Of a stretch of 64,000 nt of DNA, positions 1 to 9,584 are shown one piece after another. This DNA comes from Pomphorhynchus laevis (lineage: Eukaryota; Acanthocephala; Palaeacanthocephala; Echinorhynchida; Pomphorhynchidae): the NCBI GenBank assembly GCA_012934845.2, contig WNNJ02000009.1, forward strand, positions 62,001 through 126,000, given 5' to 3'. Numbering within the stretch: the first letter of the stretch is position 1; each line of letters begins with the position of its first letter. A program made the position numbers and the translations under genes. A model generated the notes under the pieces. It was not told where the DNA came from, did not search any database, and was given only the letters and a program-made list of their open reading frames with translations.

Positions 1-39
1 ATCAAGAAGAAGATCAAAGACTTCTGAAACATTCAAACC

Positions 40-440
40 TAAGTTAACATTAAGATCATTGCAGATGCCCTTTGGAAGTTTGCAACTAGTTGACTAGCTT
101 CAACACCTACCCAGCAACGTTTTTTAAAATTGGAGTTTTGAGAGGCCCTACTGAATACCGACAGTCGCATATATAGTACACAGTGATCGCCATTCCCGAT
201 TGTGCATCATAAATAACACCTGAGACGTATCTGTCAAAACCAAATCGAGTATAGAAGGCACAAGTAGATTTTTTAAATGTTAAATCAGTAGCATTTCGAG
301 TAACAGAAAGTCACTCAATACTTTCTCAATTCCGTGATATGTTCGTGAAAAGCTACTTTCCCAGTCTATTTGAAATCACCTACAAGCAAAATCAGAGGAT
401 ACAAAGATAAACTTAATAAATGTAGTTTAAGGGAATCAAA
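40..440 (-). mobile_element. LINE endonuclease fragment, degenerate
   Basis: On the minus strand this stretch translates, with frame changes, into pieces resembling the end of a LINE apurinic-type endonuclease domain: a VGDF-like motif (GDFK), then a FL...LVPSILDLVLTD stretch like the usual 'LDLVFT' segment. No long frame is open. It is a short, old, 5'- and 3'-truncated copy, probably lying in an intron or upstream of the ADAT2 exon. The clade cannot be resolved. Confidence 0.45.
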
Positions 441-911
441 TCTTAATTAATAGGACGAAAAACGATAAAAGACAGAATCGAGATCGCTGACCATTTCCCA
501 GTGTAAAAGCAAGACCTTCATTATGTATAGTATTTTACATCATAATATATTATATATATTTTAAATTATAATATTTTACATTATCATTTTTTGATGTAGT
601 CAAAAAAACCTGATACCCGAAGTCGTGATTTAGTCGTGATTTGTAGCATTGCAGCAAATATATTTTTATCTACAATTACTTATTCGCCCTGAACTCTTCA
701 ATTAAACCTCGAAATAAGAAATTTTTAATTTAAAGGTTTTATTAAAAAGTAAAACTGTTTAATAATATTTTCCTAATCAAAGTTTATTTTGAAATTTTAT
801 AGAATAGTTCAATATTTAATTAACCTATATTTAACCTATACGAAAATTATGCAAATCGATTTATCAGTATAAATCGGTTTACATAATAAATCCTTAATAA
901 ATCGATATCAG
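441..911. other. AT-rich, no gene seen
   Basis: Low-GC sequence with no long open frame and no recognisable element. It presumably belongs to the intron preceding the ADAT2 exon. A short repeat of the words 'aatcgat' and 'ataaatcctt' occurs around 840-912. Confidence 0.5.
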
Positions 912-1128
912 AATAAATCCTTATTCTGATACAACGTCTATTAGTCAATTTATAAAAATGATTTTTATTTTAAATTTCAAATTTTTATTTTAACTTGATA
1001 TAAATTATATAAAATCTAAAAACAATTATTAATTTTATTAATTAATTATTCAATTTTGATTTAGCATTATTATGTTTTGTTTATTTTATAATTATATTAA
1101 ATACGTAGACTCAGTTAGCTGATTTGAT
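912..1128 (+). repeat. Distal part of the PLE-linked repeat
   Basis: Starts with AATCCTTATTCTGATAC and ends near TACGTAGACTCAGTTAGCTG. The same order of words (CTATTAGTCAATT, TTGATATAAATTATATAAAATCT, AAATACGT(A/C)GACTCAGTT) occurs at 40436-40660 on the plus strand and at 18380-18600 on the minus strand. This copy lacks the structured part that precedes it at 40.3 kb. It is a solo end piece of a dispersed repeat. Confidence 0.6.
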
Positions 1129-1456
1129 TTGTAGTTATCAGACTTTCTTTAATAAAAAAGTTATTTAATAAAATTTATGTAATTAAATAAAACAGTTTTA
1201 AAAACAGAACAGTTTTAGACTTATGTGAATAACAAAAATTGACCCATCGAGTTATTTTCTGAATTAAAAGAAACATTTTTTAACTTTTGTTTTCTTCAAA
1301 TTTTACGTATTAATTTGTTCAAAAATCACATTGTGATAACACATTTGTATTAAAGTTAATGGATATTGTAAATGAATAATAAATTCGCATTATATTTTCA
1401 TTGCTGGTATATTATTGATCAAAACTATTTAATTAGAACGTACAAATGTATTTTAG

Positions 1457-1753
<297 letters not shown>

Positions 1754-1798
1754 AATTGTTGTTAATTTTTTAAAGTTTGTGTTTGTCAGAAGCATTAT

Positions 1799-1920
1799 TA
1801 TTGATTTGAACTATTGAATAATTAATTTCGAACGTTGTCGACAAGTTTGTCAATTATTGATTTGAGCCTTTTACATCCTATTGAATAATTAATTTCAAAC
1901 GTTGTCGACAAGTTTGTCAA
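1799..1920. repeat. 67-bp tandem duplication after ADAT2
   Basis: The segment CTATTGAATAATTAATTT plus the following AACGTTGTCGACAAG and TTTGTCAATT occurs at 1811 and again at 1878, one substitution apart, giving a period of 67 bp. It lies 50-170 bp after the ADAT2 stop, so it probably falls in or near the 3' UTR. Confidence 0.7.
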
Positions 1921-1929
1921 TTGCATGAA

Positions 1930-2455
1930 CAATTACAAATGAATTTTCTGATGAATCAATTGCAATTGGCCTTGATATAACCCGGTATCTACAAATACCT
2001 TTTCAGATCAACAAAAAGTATTTGATAGAAAAGTTCATATTAGAGTTTTATTTATAGTTGAAAAGAAGAAAATATTTTTGATATTTCGATAACTTCTATA
2101 TTATAACTTATCAAAATACATAATAAAAAACGCTATAAGTTTATAATATTATAAGTTTATGTTATGAATAAATTTAACTTTTAAATTTATAATTCATTCA
2201 ATAATCATCCAGATACTTTTCATTTTATGAAAGTACAAACTGAGAAATACAAATCCAATAAAGAGTTATGCATAAAGTTAAGAATAATATCTAATGTCCT
2301 TTAAAGTTAATATTCACTTATGAAGAAGATAACGAGTAAGTTATTTATAACAAAAATACCAGCGAAATTATAATAACATTATCAAATAATTGCGATATTA
2401 TGTGATATAATACATATCAGATCATTGATTAATAAATAATAGACAATGTATAATA
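1930..2455. other. AT-rich; possible old PLE tail
   Basis: No gene. Around 2063-2090 the plus strand reads TTTTTGATATTTCGATAACTTC. On the minus strand this resembles the GTTA(T/G)CGAAATATC ending of the PLE 3' motif seen better at 2746 and 56591. It may be a decayed copy; the match is weak. Confidence 0.3.
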
Positions 2456-2560
2456 ATAAGGATTAGAGGTCTTCAAGAGGAACTTCTATGTTATCAGAGT
2501 TCAGCCCATATTCGTCTATCATGATAGCAGCGGGGTTAAATACGCTCAAACTATTACATT
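2456..2560 (-). repeat. Structured core of the PLE-linked repeat, diverged copy
   Basis: On the minus strand it reads ACCCCGCTGCTATC, then AACATAGAAGTTCCTC and GACCTCTAATCCTTATT, matching the core at 40366-40445 in order and spacing. In this copy the pairing between the CTGCTAT and ATAG segments is incomplete. A local CTATCATGATAG palindrome has appeared instead. Confidence 0.55.
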
Positions 2561-2745
2561 TATGTTATAACATGTCAGTACATCTTATTAAATATATTTT
2601 TAAATTCAAAATACTCGAATCTGATAACAAATTACAAAATAAAGGGTTATTCATAAACATCGAGCAAATAATAAGTCACATATAAATAATTACAATCAAA
2701 TTGTAATTTTCAATTACAACCAAATTGAAATCAGATTGTAATTTT

Positions 2746-2777
2746 CTGAAGATGCTAACAGAAGTTAGCGAAATATC
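2746..2777 (+). repeat. PLE-type 3' motif with hairpin
   Basis: CTGAAGATG, then the inverted pair GCTAAC (2754-2759) and GTTAGC (2764-2769), then CGAAATATC. The same layout, with other stem bases, ends the Penelope-like copies at 32970-33007 (plus) and 25998-26033 (minus), and recurs at 56591-56620 (minus). No PLE coding sequence is attached here. Confidence 0.5.
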
Positions 2778-2905
2778 AAATAAAATTGTCCTTTTTTCGT
2801 TGATCTAGCTTCAATAATTCTTTTAATAATACAATACAAATTTATTTAATGTGGCAAATGCGTACAAGCTGTACGCTTACAAGTCCACAAACAAAAATGA
2901 GAAAG

Positions 2906-4330
2906 TCAAGCAGTTAAATTGTTCAGATGGGATCGGATTTGTCGTTTGAAGCACTGCAGGGAAGTTGATTGGCGTATATGAATGGGCAGATGATTCCACG
3001 ATAGAGGAGCAGCCACCAGGAAGGAGCGGAGTCCAAAGGAGGTAGAGTAGTTTGGGACATGTAAAAGAAGGGAATTACAGGAACGCAAGGAACAGTAAAC
3101 AGGACGGGAATTATCAAGAAAAGGAAGGTTGAGAAATGAAGGGGTATGAAAAGTTACAAGGCGGAAAGCAACGATAAGAAGACGAATTTGAACACGACAA
3201 TAAATTGTAGGCAAATCGAGAGAAGCAAGATGGTAGGATGTGTGATCAAAACGACGAAGACGGAGGAGAATTCGGACAGCTGCGTTGACGATGCGTTGTA
3301 GGGGAAGAAGAGTGGATTTAGGTGAGTTGGAAAATAGACTAAGACAATAATCGAGTCTAGAAAAAAGGAGAGATGATATGAGAGTCATACAAGAAGGGAA
3401 ATCGATCAATCTACGAACTTGACGGAGGTTGCGGAGTATCAAGGTAGATGAGCGTACTTTATCTCTAACGAAAGGTTTAAGTGAAAGTCGGTTGTCAAAA
3501 TGGAAGCCTAGGAAAACGAGATTATCAACGATAGGAAGAATTGTAGAATTTAATGATACGGAGGGAGGTTCGAAGCCGAGGCGTCGAGGTAGGATCCACA
3601 TAATTTTGGATTTATCAGGATTCAGAGAAAGGCGAAGGGAAGAAAGATGATTGGAAATTGAGACAAGACAGTCGGAAGCAGAAACACTAAGATCGCGAAT
3701 ACGATAAACAGGTGCATGAGCATAGATGAGAATGTCATCAGCATATTGCATAACATGGAAGTTAAATTTATGAGAAATCGAAGACAAATCACCAAGAAGA
3801 AGAGAGAAAAGTATAGGGCCTAATACGGAGCCTTGCGGAACACCGGACGGAATGGACGAAGGATGGGAGAGAGAAGAGTTAGAATATACGCGAAATGTAC
3901 GGTTTGATAGATATGAAGAAAACCATGATACAGTGGGTAAAGAGAAGCCATAATCATGACGAAGGCGATGGAGAAGAATCGAGTGATCGACGATGTCAAA
4001 AGCAGACGATAGATCAAGAGAAACTATGACACTACATAATTTATGATCGCGCGATATGAGTAAGTCGTTATAAACTTTAAGACATGCAATTTCGGTAGAG
4101 TAATTAGAGCGAAAAGCGGCTTGGAAGGGAGGAAATAAGTTAGAGGAATAGAGATATGTATTAACTTGCTTAAGAACGAGACGCTCAAGGAGTTTAGAGA
4201 GGGTTGGGAGAAGTGAGATTGGACGGTACGAAGATGGTAGTGAAGAGTCGAGAGATTGCTTTTTGATGATAGGACGAACAGTGGCGCATTTCCAGATGGA
4301 AGGAAATGTACAGCTACGGATGGACGAGTT
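2906..4330 (-). pseudogene. LINE-A ORF2, reverse transcriptase half
   Basis: Read from 4330 downwards: FPSIWKCATVRP, SYRPISLLPTLSKLLER, FRSNYSTEIACL, VSLDLSSAFDIVDHS, PSGVPQGSVLGPILFS and the catalytic QYADDILIY, then the thumb and C-terminal domain (DYCLSLFSNSP, IVNAAVRILLRLRRFDH). The longest uninterrupted piece is 2906-3787 (293 aa). Frame changes near 3790-4070 and near 4320 separate it from the upstream endonuclease half. The coding end (NNLTA or LNNLSA) is followed within about 45 bp by the terminal hairpin. Confidence 0.85.
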
Positions 4331-5816
4331 GAAACAATGTGGTTAGGAAGGGTAAGATAAAAGTGCAGATATTTTTAAGTAAGTGAGTGGGAATTGGGTC
4401 AGAAGGAGAGGTTTTATTAGGTAATGACAGCAGAACCGAAGAAACTTCATCAGACGAAACGGGAAGAAGGTGGAATAGTTCTGGGAGGGAAGTATTTAAA
4501 GATAAGAGTGGGTACAAGGGGGCTATGGGTAGTAGGGAAAGTAAATTAGATAGCTTAGTTTGTAGATAAGAAGAAAATTCATCAGGATTTATATTACAAG
4601 GGGTAGATGATCGTGAAAGAATTGAGTTTAAGATTTTCCAATGAGATTTCGAGTTGGAAGATGACTCGAGTTGATTTCGCCAAAAGAGAGTACGTTTAGT
4701 ACGTATAAGAATGAGATGTGAACGGCGTTGAGAAAAGTAGGAATCACGAAGATTTGGAGGGAGTGAGTTGGGTGAACGTTTAAGAAAGCGTTTATACATA
4801 CGAAAAGAGTGACGGAGTCGACGCTTAGAAAGACTACAGTCAGAATCGAACCAGGGAGCATGGCGCAAGCGCTGGGAACGTCGAAGTCGACTAGGTAGAA
4901 GGTTATTGAGGATCGACGTAAGTTCAGAATCAAACAGAATGCAGAGATCATCGGGAGAGAGATAGTTAAGAGGAAGTGAAAAGAGTGAAGAATTGAGTAA
5001 GGCTGTGCAGAGAATAGGGATATCGAGAAGCTTCCAGGGTCGACTTGGTGTAGATAATGGTAAAGGCGGAGAAGGAGGATGGGGACGAGTAAGAGTAAGA
5101 GTGACAAGGAAATGATCGGACAAACCAGGATCAGTAATTGACAAGGAGGTATAGTCATTGAAGCAGTTAGGAACAGCAATGATGTCGAGAGCACCGCCGA
5201 GAATATGAGTTGGGCTTGTTGAAAGTAATTTATAGTTAAAATCAGAAAAAAGATTAGTTAAAGTGATAGAGTCAGAGTCAGACGGGCGATCAAGACGAAT
5301 GTTAAAGTCACCGAGAACAAAAGAAGGAGTATAAGACAATGAACAGTGAGACATTAGATCTGCAAGGTCGTTAAAGAAGATACGTGATGGGGCAACTGAA
5401 CCTGGACGGTATACAATCACAAGTTCCAGAGGGAAAGGCGTTGATAATCTGCATATGAGTAATTCGAACGAGGTGTAACGGATGTTAACGTTGATTTTAC
5501 GTAAAGACATTGGGTGACGAGCAATGGCAACAATACCGCCATGGTTAGACGCAGTAGATGTATGAGATGTAATTTGACGAGCTGATTCAACTAGAGAACA
5601 ACCAGAGCGACATAGACGACGAATAGCAAGATCGTTGGAGTCAGTGTGCCAGGATTCGGTAATGCAGAGAATATCGATAGATAATTGATCGAAGATATCG
5701 AGAAGCATATCAGCTTTATGAAGAATGGAGCGAGTATTGAATAGACTAAGACGAAAAGTATGCTTAGGAGCGAGATCGACTAGCGAAGAAGACAAGGGGG
5801 AGAGATGGGACGCCAT
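4314..5816 (-). CDS. LINE-A ORF2, apurinic-type endonuclease half
   Basis: 500 codons starting MASHLSPLSSSLVDLAPKH. It has the exonuclease-endonuclease-phosphatase layout of LINE endonucleases: LSLFNTRSI, then ITESWH (metal-binding Glu), VIVYRPGS, FVLGDFNIRLD, and GLSDHFLVTLTL with the catalytic SDH. After residue 240 come linker and basic regions (DSDCSLSKRRLRHSF), and then the start of the RT (NKTSPSDPIPTHLLKNI). The frame closes at 4314 within the RT because of a frameshift. The endonuclease itself looks unbroken. In living elements it nicks the target DNA to prime reverse transcription. Confidence 0.88.
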   Translation of the reverse strand: MASHLSPLSSSLVDLAPKHTFRLSLFNTRSILHKADMLLDIFDQLSIDILCITESWHTDSNDLAIRRLCRSGCSLVESARQITSHTSTASNHGGIVAIARHPMSLRKINVNIRYTSFELLICRLSTPFPLELVIVYRPGSVAPSRIFFNDLADLMSHCSLSYTPSFVLGDFNIRLDRPSDSDSITLTNLFSDFNYKLLSTSPTHILGGALDIIAVPNCFNDYTSLSITDPGLSDHFLVTLTLTRPHPPSPPLPLSTPSRPWKLLDIPILCTALLNSSLFSLPLNYLSPDDLCILFDSELTSILNNLLPSRLRRSQRLRHAPWFDSDCSLSKRRLRHSFRMYKRFLKRSPNSLPPNLRDSYFSQRRSHLILIRTKRTLFWRNQLESSSNSKSHWKILNSILSRSSTPCNINPDEFSSYLQTKLSNLLSLLPIAPLYPLLSLNTSLPELFHLLPVSSDEVSSVLLSLPNKTSPSDPIPTHLLKNICTFILPFLTTLFQLVHP

Positions 5817-5819
5817 CGA

Positions 5820-7104
5820 ATTTTTGGCCTTGTGTGAAGAACGTGAAAATTTCCGTTGATTTTACGTATAGATAAGGATGACTCGCCGTTTGTTTCACGT
5901 CGATGTTTTTCAATGCGAGCTAAATTGAGCTGGGCAATATCAGAAGGGGAGCGGTCAGGAAAGATACGGCAAGTAGATGAAGTGGTAAGAAGTTTAAAAC
6001 GTTGGGAGAGTACCGAAGAGGCATGTGAACTATGTCGGAAAACGATTTTTAAGAGTGGAGGACTGAGATGATTTGATTTAGTGGATTTGTTTAAACGAAT
6101 AAAGGATACAGGAGCGATATTATTGAAGAGTGATGGGTTATCATCAGGAAGAATGGTTGCTAGGATAGACCTGAAAGCAGATACATCATCATCGAGGCGA
6201 GATTGTGGAGAAGCAGATTCGGAAAGCTTTAAGTTTGATATGATTATACAGCGATCGCGCGAAGGAAAACGATTTCGTGGAAGTGGTGGACGGACAGAGC
6301 TGGTTGGAGTCGAGGTAGATGAGCAGATAGAAGTGGAAATGACAGGGGTGCTTGATAAAGAATTAATATTGGTTGGAGCAAGTGTGACAGGAGCGGGGTG
6401 TTGAATCGGTTGATCAGAGATGTGACTGGATATGATTTTAAATGAAGGATGTAACTTATTGGGAAGTGTTACGTGGGAGGTAGAGTAAGGAGAATTAAAA
6501 TAGGTTGGGGCATGAGTGACAGGAATGGAGTGTTGAATTAGTTGATCGGAAATGTTACTGGAAATGATTTTGATGGAAGGGTGTAAATTATTGAGAGGTG
6601 ATACAGGGGGGTCGAGTAAGGAGTTCGTGAGGAGAATAAAGAAGTTTGAGATTTATTTAGATTGGGGGAGGAATAGGAAAGAGGAGGTACGAGATGAAAA
6701 GCTTTGCCGTTAGCATTGTTAGAATGAGAAAGATTAATGGAAGTTTGGTACGTAGTTGAACGAGGAGTGTGTGAGAGAGTAGGTTCAATAATGGGATTAT
6801 ATGATGCGAAGTCAGGTGTTGATGCGAGGGAAACATCTAAAACAGCATTGGTCTGAGTGGTAGTGTGTGATACAGGAGTAGATGAGCAGGATAACTGTAG
6901 TAGTCGTACTGATGTACAAAAACCGCAAGTGAAATGTTTACGTTTATACACCGAGTGGTCGGATATTTTAACACGAACAAGTGTCCATACATCGCAATCT
7001 TTGGAATCGCATCCAACTTCAAAGCTGGTATAACCATCATTGCATTTAGATGTGGAAGATTGTTGATCAGGAACAGGGATCTGAGATCGCGCTTTTTTAG
7101 GCAT
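5820..7104 (-). pseudogene. LINE-A ORF1 with four-cysteine finger
   Basis: Starts at 7104 with MPKKARSQIPVPDQ. Residues about 27-60 hold a zinc-finger-like pattern: C and C in CDSKDC, then after some 25 residues CGFC. It resembles a PHD-type finger that has lost its middle ligands. The first frame (188 aa) ends at 6538. Downstream pieces in other frames give the C-terminal domain, which includes KIIFRHSSHASSVLSQRF, ARIEKHRRETNGESS and VLHTRPKIRW, the RNA-binding-type ending also present in LINE-B. The C-terminus overlaps or abuts the ORF2 start at 5816. Broken by frameshifts. Confidence 0.7.
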
Positions 7105-7149
7105 GACCTTTTATCGATAGATTGAGCTCAATCCGCGAGCGTAGCGAGC

Positions 7150-7289
7150 GGAACTGACAGGAATAATCTGGAACTGACAGGAATAATCTGGAACTGACAG
7201 GAATAATCTGGAACTGACAGGAATAATCTGGAACTGACAGGAATAATCTGGAACTGACAGGAATAATCTGGAACTGACAGGAATAATCT
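7150..7289 (-). repeat. LINE-A 5' monomers, seven 20-bp units
   Basis: Seven exact head-to-tail copies of GGAACTGACAGGAATAATCT, immediately upstream of ORF1 (start at 7104). The second LINE-A copy has five such units at 38942-39040. Tandem 5' monomers in non-LTR elements often act as a promoter whose number changes with each insertion. That role here is inferred from position. Confidence 0.9.
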
Positions 7290-7311
7290 GGAATGTAAGT
7301 AGTTAATGGGT

Positions 7312-7337
7312 CTCAAGATAGTTTAAACTATCTTGAG
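7312..7337. repeat. 26-bp perfect palindrome
   Basis: CTCAAGATAGTTT followed by its exact reverse complement AAACTATCTTGAG, with another half-copy (ATAGTTTAAA) directly after. It lies just outside the 5' end of LINE-A copy 1 and may belong to the target site. No function can be assigned. Confidence 0.85.
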
Positions 7338-7339
7338 AT

Positions 7340-7619
7340 AGTTTAAATATTTCGTGGTCTTTTATTTTTCTCGTTATAGTTGCTATCGGTTTCTCTTGAT
7401 GTTTGCTTAACAAGCGAAAAAATCTTTTAAAACTGTTACAAGCCTCCTGTGGTAGAAACCAAAAGCTAAAAGATTTTGTTTTAAATAAAATACGTCAATG
7501 ATAGATAAAAAATACAGTAAGTTCGAAATGGAAAGTAAAAGTCATCTTCTGGAAAACACCGCATCAAGTTATAATAATAGTTGCAGTTTTCAGCCAGTTT
7601 GTCATTATTTTAGTGAAAT
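7340..7619. other. No gene seen
   Basis: AT-rich sequence between LINE-A copy 1 and the LINE-H remnant. No open frame or known repeat recognised. Confidence 0.5.
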
Positions 7620-8640
7620 CAGGGCTTACCAGTAAACACCAACGCGTATCCTTCCAATAGAACCACTCGAGGTTTCTCACACCTTAGAGCCCAATCGACG
7701 CGCACGATGGTTAGTAATCTCGACATGAGGAGCTTAAGAAATCTTGGTCTTTGCTTATGGAGCCGTCTTCTAGAAAAGAAAAGCTCCGATATTGCTCAGG
7801 TTCGCCAGAAACGCAGCTGAGATGCTCTGAAACGCACCACAGATGTCGAGCCGTTTAAGGGTCCATCAAGCTCTCTTCAGTACACTCTTGAATAAAAGCG
7901 GATCCGGCAGTCTCTTTAACCGTAATGGTAAATCTTAGGTATCTTACTCCATGTGTAAAGACAGCGAGGGTTGATTATTCATTTAATGGAGGAGAGAGAT
8001 GACAGTGCTAGTCTCCTTAAATTTTTCTTTGTATCAGGAGCTTTGTTAGAGACTATCACCTGCGATTCGGAATGATTGAGAAGAGGATTTGATGGGGGTA
8101 ACTGGTGAATTAATATAGTAAATAATTAACTGATTTTAGAGACTACATATTTTTCACTTGCGTCCAAAGAACATAGTTGTGGTATCATTAGTGTATACCA
8201 CTAGATTATGATCACGTCAAAATATTTGAAAAGTACAATCGAAGCAGCAAGATATCAGATAAGAGAAATCGGGGAGTATTAAGGCACACCTATAATTTTG
8301 TAGAACTTACGCTCACCAGGGTCGTCTCCGTAGAAGAAACGCTAAGTGAACAACAATATCTATACTTTGTTAACAATTATCGCAGGAATCCCGAGGGACT
8401 TGAAAGAAGAGACAAAACTGTTGCACTTCACCATTTGCTGAATGGACTGAGCAACCTTTCACAAACCCATAAAAATCAGTTGGGATTAAATTGCGCCTAC
8501 TTAAACGGTCACAGATTTTACGCGCAAACGCTTTTTCGAAATTGGAGATGCTGGAGTTTTGGATCGAAATGGGCCGCAGATCTTTGGACAAGTGACAAGG
8601 GTGCGTTTTCTTAAAAATAATCTACGACTAACAAAAAACT
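7620..8640 (-). mobile_element. LINE-H fragment, decayed
   Basis: On the minus strand the 8370-8591 frame reads LRPISIQNSSISNFEKAFAR and LIPTDFYGFVKGCS, the start of an RT domain. Sequence from 7620 to 8360 is collinear with the LINE-H copy at 24250-25010 (YADDTTVLFTG family), sharing words such as GAGGAGAG, TGCTAGTCTC and ACACC(A)CTAGA. Many indels: an old truncated copy. The YADD part is not translatable here. Confidence 0.6.
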
Positions 8641-8654
8641 TTATCGGAAAAAAT

Positions 8655-8775
8655 ATATTGAGGTGGCAAATGCGTACAAGCGCATGCTTACATGACCACA
8701 ACAAAACAAAAATATAAATCATGTGTCGAGAAGGTGTGAACGGAGGAGGTATTTAAAAGTGATAAAGGAGGGAGC
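8655..8775 (-). mobile_element. LINE-B 3' end fragment (about 120 bp)
   Basis: Contains GGTGGCAAATGCG, the (altered) terminal hairpin, ACCACAACAAAACAAAAAT and then the coding end GAGAAGGTGTGAACGGAGG. Severely 5'-truncated copy in minus orientation. Confidence 0.75.
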
Positions 8776-8777
8776 TT

Positions 8778-8836
8778 AAACCTTTAGTTAGAGATAAAGT
8801 ACGCTCAGTTACCTTGATTCTCCGCAACCTTGTCAA
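8778..8836 (+). mobile_element. LINE-A fragment, 59 bp, no tail
   Basis: Encodes LVRDKVRSVTLILRNLVK on the plus strand, the segment that follows the RT palm in LINE-A (FVRDKVRSSTLILRNLRQ). It has neither end of the element and stops exactly where the inverted-duplication arm begins at 8837, so it marks a rearrangement joint rather than an insertion. Confidence 0.65.
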
Positions 8837-9476
8837 ATACAGTCGACCTGGAATCCGAAACGTATGAATAACATATCCCTAAAACATAAAATATCAAGAC
8901 ATAATAAACTAGTACGGACTGAAGGAACTCCTATATTGCGCAAGCAGTCCTCATAAACCACAAAAGTCATTACGGTTTATTAAAGTTATTGTTACTAATT
9001 ATTTTCATGACTTAATTTCTTTGTAATTTATAATTTTTATGAATTCATTAATAGGAGGTAACTTACCAAGTAAGTTTTGCTATGATAAAACGATCAATAA
9101 AATTAAATTTTTAATGAGGTAGATAAGGGGGCCTTGGAGAAATTTTGGAGAGTCCTGTCGGATTATAAAGAAATTGGGAAGGCTCCTGAAGACCAAAATG
9201 GGACCTGGCGGATTTCTTAGAGACTGATATTTTTACGCCTTTACCCTGATATTTGTGTTGTTATAAGAAAATTGTTGATCACATTTCCATAATCATTCAT
9301 AGTAGAACAAGGATTTAATGCCGTTGAAAGTCTTGTCTCGAAAGAGAAATTGGGTACATGTAGGAGAACGTGTATATTTTAGATAAATTTTGAGAAATAT
9401 AAAAAATGATTCATTTTAACGTGGCAAATGCGTGACAGCGCACGCTTACATGACCACAACAAAATAAAAATGTAAA
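8837..9476. repeat. Left arm of a 640-bp inverted duplication
   Basis: The reverse complement of this stretch matches 14669-15313 with only a handful of differences that I can see (for example at the words TATCAGTCTC/CATCAGCCTC and CATACG/CAAACG). The arm contains unique-looking sequence plus, at its inner end (9415-9476), a LINE-B 3' tail in minus orientation. The partner arm is intact on its outer side, where an older LINE frame runs through the boundary, so this left arm looks like the derived copy. Confidence 0.9.
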
Positions 9477-9584
9477 TAATAATATTATTATTATTAGTAT
9501 TACAAGTTATAGCCAAATGGCTGTTTCAACTGATCACATAGGAAATAAAAAAGAAAAGAAAGGAAGAAAAAAAGTTAATAGCGG

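Larger units (their letters stand above)
2840..7300 (-). mobile_element. LINE-A copy 1 (CR1-like), near full length
   Basis: Two-ORF non-LTR retrotransposon read right to left: 20-bp monomers (7150-7289), ORF1 (about 5820-7104), ORF2 with endonuclease then RT (about 2906-5816), and a short 3' UTR ending in a hairpin (2860-2876) and an AATAAATTTGTATTATT-type tail. It is nearly identical to the copy at 34763-39045, so both are young. ORF1 and ORF2 each carry frameshifts, so this copy is not autonomous. The RT signatures SYRPISLLP, GVPQGSVLGP and QYADDILIY place it in the CR1/Jockey group. Confidence 0.9.

Noticed and set aside
2488-2685. Short plus-strand frame as a host gene
   Set aside because: Overlaps the PLE-linked repeat and AT-rich DNA; no homology or codon bias.
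7150-7289. CRISPR-like array
   Set aside because: Units are head-to-tail with no spacers, and the sequence is animal.
7128-7316. Open frame on the minus strand with repeated SRLFLSVPDYSCQFQ-type peptide
   Set aside because: It is a translation of the 20-bp LINE-A monomers, which run through all frames; no coding signal.
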